A stretch of 8,714 nt of DNA, from positions 3,345,824 through 3,354,537 of the forward strand of contig CP059264.1 of the NCBI GenBank assembly GCA_013693915.1, in the 5' to 3' direction. The DNA comes from Dechloromonas sp. Lineage in GTDB: Bacteria > Pseudomonadota > Gammaproteobacteria > Burkholderiales > Rhodocyclaceae. This document shows, piece by piece, positions 6,500 to 8,714 of this stretch (positions are counted from its first letter, which is position 1; every line of letters begins with the position of its first letter). The notes under the pieces are model-generated. The model did no database searches. It was not told the DNA's origin and worked only from the letters and a program-made list of their open reading frames with translations. A program made the position numbers and the translations under genes.

Positions 6500-6625
6500 G
6501 CGAGGCACGATGGCCGCAACCGCAGCAATTCAGACTGCTGTCGACCAAACAGATTCCGCCATCCTCGCGACGGTCCGGTTACAGGTTTCGGCGAACTGCT
6601 TCACTCGGACATCCGCAACAAAGGA

Positions 6626-6654
6626 TTGTCTGCATTCCTTGCGAGTGATAGCAT
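6626..6654 (+). promoter_or_regulatory. Possible promoter of the antitoxin-toxin pair, with a 9-bp direct repeat
   Basis: TTGTCT (6626-6631) and TAGCAT (6649-6654) are spaced by 17 nt, each matching consensus at four of six positions. GCATTCCTT occurs at 6632-6640 in the spacer and again at 6651-6659 overlapping the -10 side, 19 bp apart. A direct repeat in this position could be the site at which the antitoxin or its complex represses its own operon, as is usual for vapBC-type systems. The position is suggestive; binding is inference. Confidence 0.3.
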
Positions 6655-6690
6655 TCCTTCCAGATGGACAAATGCGGAAAGGTAAGGAAC

Positions 6691-6924
6691 ATGCTCGCCA
6701 CGATGACATCGAAAGGCCAGATCACCATCCCCAAGCCGGCGCGGGATGCCTTGCAGTTGCATCCCGGTGATCGGGTCGAGTTCGTTTTCGGCGACGATGG
6801 GCGACTGTTTCTGCTCTCGGCCACCCGGCCGATCGGCAGCCTGAAAGGCATGCTGCCCAAGCCCGCCCGGCCCGTCTCGCTCGAAGAAATGGATGCGGCC
6901 ATTGCTGCCTCCGGCCGTTCATGA
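6691..6924 (+). CDS. AbrB/SpoVT-type antitoxin (VapB-like)
   Basis: This 77-aa protein has an N-terminal swapped-hairpin AbrB DNA-binding domain: TSKGQITIPKPARDALQL, then PGDRVEF, about residues 6-31. An acidic C-terminal tail (SLEEMDAAIAA, about 63-73) is the kind that wraps around the partner toxin. I chose ATG 6691 because AAGGTAAGGAAC directly precedes it and the domain begins a few residues later. The upstream Met at 6664 would add nine residues without a good site. The stop overlaps the start of the PIN toxin gene by 4 nt (ATGA at 6921-6924), giving translational coupling. The antitoxin should neutralise the toxin and repress the operon. Family assignment is firm, and the pairing follows from context. 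Confidence 0.9.
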   Translation: MLATMTSKGQITIPKPARDALQLHPGDRVEFVFGDDGRLFLLSATRPIGSLKGMLPKPARPVSLEEMDAAIAASGRS

Positions 6925-7319
6925 TCGGCCTCGACACCAATGTTCTAGTGCGCTATCTCACGCAGGACGATCCGGTGCAATCAGCGCAGGCCAATGCCTT
7001 CGTCGAACGGCAGCTTTCCCCTGCCGAGCCAGGCATCATCGGCCATATTGTCCTGTGCGAAGTGGGCTGGGTGCTGTCGCGGGCCTACGGCTACACCCGC
7101 GAGCAGGTCGCCGATGCCTTGGGCGCCCTGTTGACCTGCCGCGAGTTCCAAGTCGAATCGCCCGATCTTGCCATTCTCGCCTTGCAGGACTATCGGCACG
7201 GCACGGCCGACTTCTCCGATTACCTGCTAGGCCGCGCCCACCAGCGCCTGGGTGCCCGGTACACGGTCACGTTCGACCGCAGGGCGGCACAAGCGCCGCA
7301 GTTCACGCTGCTGGCTTGA
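6921..7319 (+). CDS. vapC: PIN-domain ribonuclease toxin (VapC-like)
   Basis: This 132-aa protein has the length and motifs of a PIN-domain toxin. The conserved acidic residues are D5 in GLDTNVLVRYL, E47 in LCEVGWVL, D97 and D100 in ADFSDYL, and D119 in TFDRRA. Together they would bind the Mg2+ or Mn2+ needed for RNA cleavage, and none of the expected acids is missing. VapC toxins cut tRNA or rRNA and stop growth when the antitoxin is degraded (established for the family; the target here is unknown). The start codon overlaps the antitoxin stop, and no separate ribosome binding site is needed. The pair lies between the phosphomannomutase wreck and a phosphatase gene, in the GC-rich part of the window. 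Such modules are often mobile. Confidence 0.92.
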   Translation: MIGLDTNVLVRYLTQDDPVQSAQANAFVERQLSPAEPGIIGHIVLCEVGWVLSRAYGYTREQVADALGALLTCREFQVESPDLAILALQDYRHGTADFSDYLLGRAHQRLGARYTVTFDRRAAQAPQFTLLA

Positions 7320-7346
7320 TGGGTATTCCCGCCAGCGCTGACTTTT
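7310..7346 (+). terminator. Possible terminator after the toxin gene
   Basis: GCTGGC (7310-7315) and GCCAGC (7331-7336) pair around the stop codon of the toxin gene. An inner GGG/CCC pairing (7321-7323 with 7328-7330) closes the loop further. A short run of four T follows at 7343-7346. The T-run is short and displaced from the stem, so this is a weak candidate. Confidence 0.35.
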
Positions 7347-7582
7347 CGTGGGCTGACCCCGACTATTCTCCGGAACCCCAATAATCGCTCTGAAAACCAG
7401 GCTGTTACGGTCGACAGGAAGAATAGCGCAGGAAGCGAAATGACGCCGACCCCGATCGCCCGCCAAAGCCAGGTGGACCTGCGCAGGAACTTGCGGGGAA
7501 CGAAAGCGGATTTTCGATAGAGGACGACAAAACCATTGGTGCCGCCGGCGGTCCTACCGCCGAACATCCCCAGGAAAATGCC

Positions 7583-8350
7583 ATGTCCCGTCCGCCTGAC
7601 AAACGCGCTGTCCTGATCGATCTCGCCGGCGTCCTGCATACCGGCGACCAGGCACTGCCCGGCACGATCCCGGCGCTTGCCCGCCTCCGCGCTGCCGGCC
7701 TGCCGCTACGGTTCCTGACCAATACGACGCGGACACCGAGCGACGTGCTATTCCAGCGCCTGCGCGCCATGGGTTTCGATCTGCAGGCCGGCGAGTTGCA
7801 GACAGCGGCGCTGGCCGCCCGCACCCTGGTTCGCCAGCGCGGCCTCAGACCACTGTGGCTGGTGCATCCCGACATCGCCGCCGAAATGGGGCCGAGCGCG
7901 GCCGAGCCGGACGTCGTGGTGTTGGGCGACATGGGCCCCCACTTCACCTTTGACGGACTCAATCAGGCCTTTCGCCTGTTGTTGCAGGGCTTGCCGCTGC
8001 TCGCCATGGCGCGCAACCGCTATTTCATGGAACCGGACGGGATGTCGATCGACATGGGCGCCTTCGTCGCCGGGCTCGGATATTCGGCCGGCGTCACTGC
8101 CGAGATCACCGGCAAGCCGGCCCCCGCCTTCTTCGCGGCGGCGCTGGCCGAGCTCGGGGTGGCGGCCCGCGAAGCAGTGCTGATCGGCGACGATCTGGCC
8201 GACGATATCGGCGGCGCCCAGGCCGCGGGGATCGACGGCATCCTGGTGCGCACGGGCAAATTCCGGCCGGGCGACGACGCCCATCCGGAGATTCGCCCTA
8301 CTGCGATCTTCGACGACTTCGCCGAAGCCGTCGACCGCCTGCTCGGGTGA
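7583..8350 (+). CDS. HAD-superfamily subfamily IIA phosphatase (NagD/LHPP type)
   Basis: This 255-aa protein has the length and motif order of subfamily IIA HAD hydrolases. Motif I is VLIDLAGVLH with the nucleophile D13; motif II is T46 in FLTNTTRTP; motif III is K178 in TGKPAPAFF; motif IV is GDDLADD (D203, D204), which binds Mg2+. The C2-type cap lies between motifs II and III. The position two after the nucleophile, usually Asp, is Ala15. LHPP-type relatives have Ser there, so this departure fits that branch, although loss of the usual acid/base may lower phosphatase activity. The start has AGGA 7 nt upstream. It lies about 260 bp after the toxin gene on the same strand and ends before a convergent gene. 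The substrate is unknown; the LHPP label is a family-level suggestion. Confidence 0.85.
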   Translation: MSRPPDKRAVLIDLAGVLHTGDQALPGTIPALARLRAAGLPLRFLTNTTRTPSDVLFQRLRAMGFDLQAGELQTAALAARTLVRQRGLRPLWLVHPDIAAEMGPSAAEPDVVVLGDMGPHFTFDGLNQAFRLLLQGLPLLAMARNRYFMEPDGMSIDMGAFVAGLGYSAGVTAEITGKPAPAFFAAALAELGVAAREAVLIGDDLADDIGGAQAAGIDGILVRTGKFRPGDDAHPEIRPTAIFDDFAEAVDRLLG

Positions 8351-8436
8351 GCGCTGCGCAGTGCGGAAGATAGTGCAGAAAGCGCAATGCATCAGGCCCC
8401 GCTGCCTCTTTGCCCCAACCGGGCAGCCAATGCGAA

Positions 8437-8714
8437 TCAATTCCCGCTGGAAGCGAGTCCGACCAGGCGGGCGATGACGATGGCCGGAAACAGGACGCCC
8501 AGTGTGGACAAGAAAGTCGCCAGCATCCTGGCGGGAGCACTCACGGCATAAATGTCTCCGAAGCCGACGGTGGTCAGTGAAGCCAGGCTGAAGTAAATGA
8601 AGTGAACATAGTCATTGTCGGTGCCACTCAGCACGACATTGCCGCCCAAGGAAACGCCGGTGGCGGCATGAATGACCTCAAAAGTCAGCGCCCCCATGAG
8701 CGCCAACAGGAGGT
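8437..8714 (-). CDS. Two-helix potassium-channel-like protein, C-terminal part (partial)
   Basis: The minus-strand frame is open from the right edge to a stop at 8437, so about 92 residues are visible and the N-terminus is outside the window. It contains a helix, an extracellular segment, then the pore motif TTVGFGD preceded by YFSLASL, then a second helix (LATFLSTLGVLFPAIVIARL). This is the signature of the Ion_trans_2 potassium-channel domain, in which TVGFG forms the selectivity filter. The protein ends shortly after the last helix (GLASSGN) and has no cytoplasmic RCK or cyclic-nucleotide domain. The TTG at 8706 is a possible start, but the reading continues in frame upstream and no ribosome binding site is seen, so I take it as internal. 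It converges on the phosphatase gene with an 86-bp gap. Confidence 0.88.
   Translation of the reverse strand, partial: LLLALMGALTFEVIHAATGVSLGGNVVLSGTDNDYVHFIYFSLASLTTVGFGDIYAVSAPARMLATFLSTLGVLFPAIVIARLVGLASSGN

Noticed and set aside
5939..6548. Minus-strand readings of 136 and 189 aa opposite the phosphomannomutase remnant
   Set aside because: They are Arg/Ser-rich shadow frames of a GC-rich coding strand. The plus strand has clear family motifs.
8350..8436. Bidirectional terminator between the phosphatase and channel genes
   Set aside because: GCTGCC/GGCAGC (8401-8406 and 8422-8427) can pair, but the loop is 15 nt and no T-run follows on either strand.
7748..8440. 230-aa minus-strand reading opposite the HAD phosphatase gene
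   Set aside because: It is His- and Gly-rich without a recognisable domain and lies antisense to a gene with all four HAD motifs in order.

Overview
The window looks like an accessory region of a Gram-negative proteobacterial chromosome. A betaproteobacterium of the Rhodocyclales type is my best guess, from the style of the phosphomannomutase remnant, the IS5-type transposase and the lipoprotein and BON gene content; this is inference, since no marker gene is present. The left two thirds (about 230-5880) are of moderate GC, roughly 50-55% by eye. The right third (about 6010-8714) is clearly GC-richer, above 60% by eye. The window therefore appears to be a foreign or fast-evolving cassette joined to ordinary chromosome.

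Layout: 1-226 is the left end of an IS5-family insertion sequence, with the transposase N-terminus on the minus strand and a terminal repeat abutting a TTAA target. From 5568 down to 366 runs a minus-strand series that looks like one operon: (i) a 176-aa four-helix membrane protein with a C-terminal zinc ribbon, (ii) a short broken membrane/zinc-ribbon gene, (iii) a 631-aa protein with five N-terminal zinc-ribbon units (three in 171-bp tandem repeats), a transmembrane helix and three BON domains, (iv) a glycine-zipper lipoprotein, and (v) an M23 metallopeptidase with a C-terminal FG-GAP-like module. The spacings are short. Genes (iii)-(v) and (i) all point to the cell envelope, and zinc ribbons recur in three of the five genes. 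I do not recognise this combination as a named system; it is the best candidate here for something undescribed.

Between 5569 and about 6010 there is no convincing gene, only short broken minus-strand readings, a possible promoter and a perfect 12-bp palindrome. From about 6010 to 6499 lies the wreck of a phosphomannomutase/phosphoglucomutase gene: its 5' half is missing, an internal in-frame deletion joins the metal-binding loop to the sugar-binding loop, and two 1-nt shifts follow. Next come an AbrB-type antitoxin and a PIN toxin overlapping by 4 nt (6691-7319), a HAD-IIA phosphatase of the NagD/LHPP type (7583-8350), and, convergent with it, the 3' end of a two-helix potassium-channel-like protein running off the right edge.

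A striking theme is the repeated apparent loss of single bases, mostly in runs of G or C. It occurs twice in the peptidase gene, twice in the small zinc-ribbon gene and twice in the phosphomannomutase remnant. Either this stretch is decaying or the assembly carries homopolymer errors; functional conclusions about these three genes depend on which is true.
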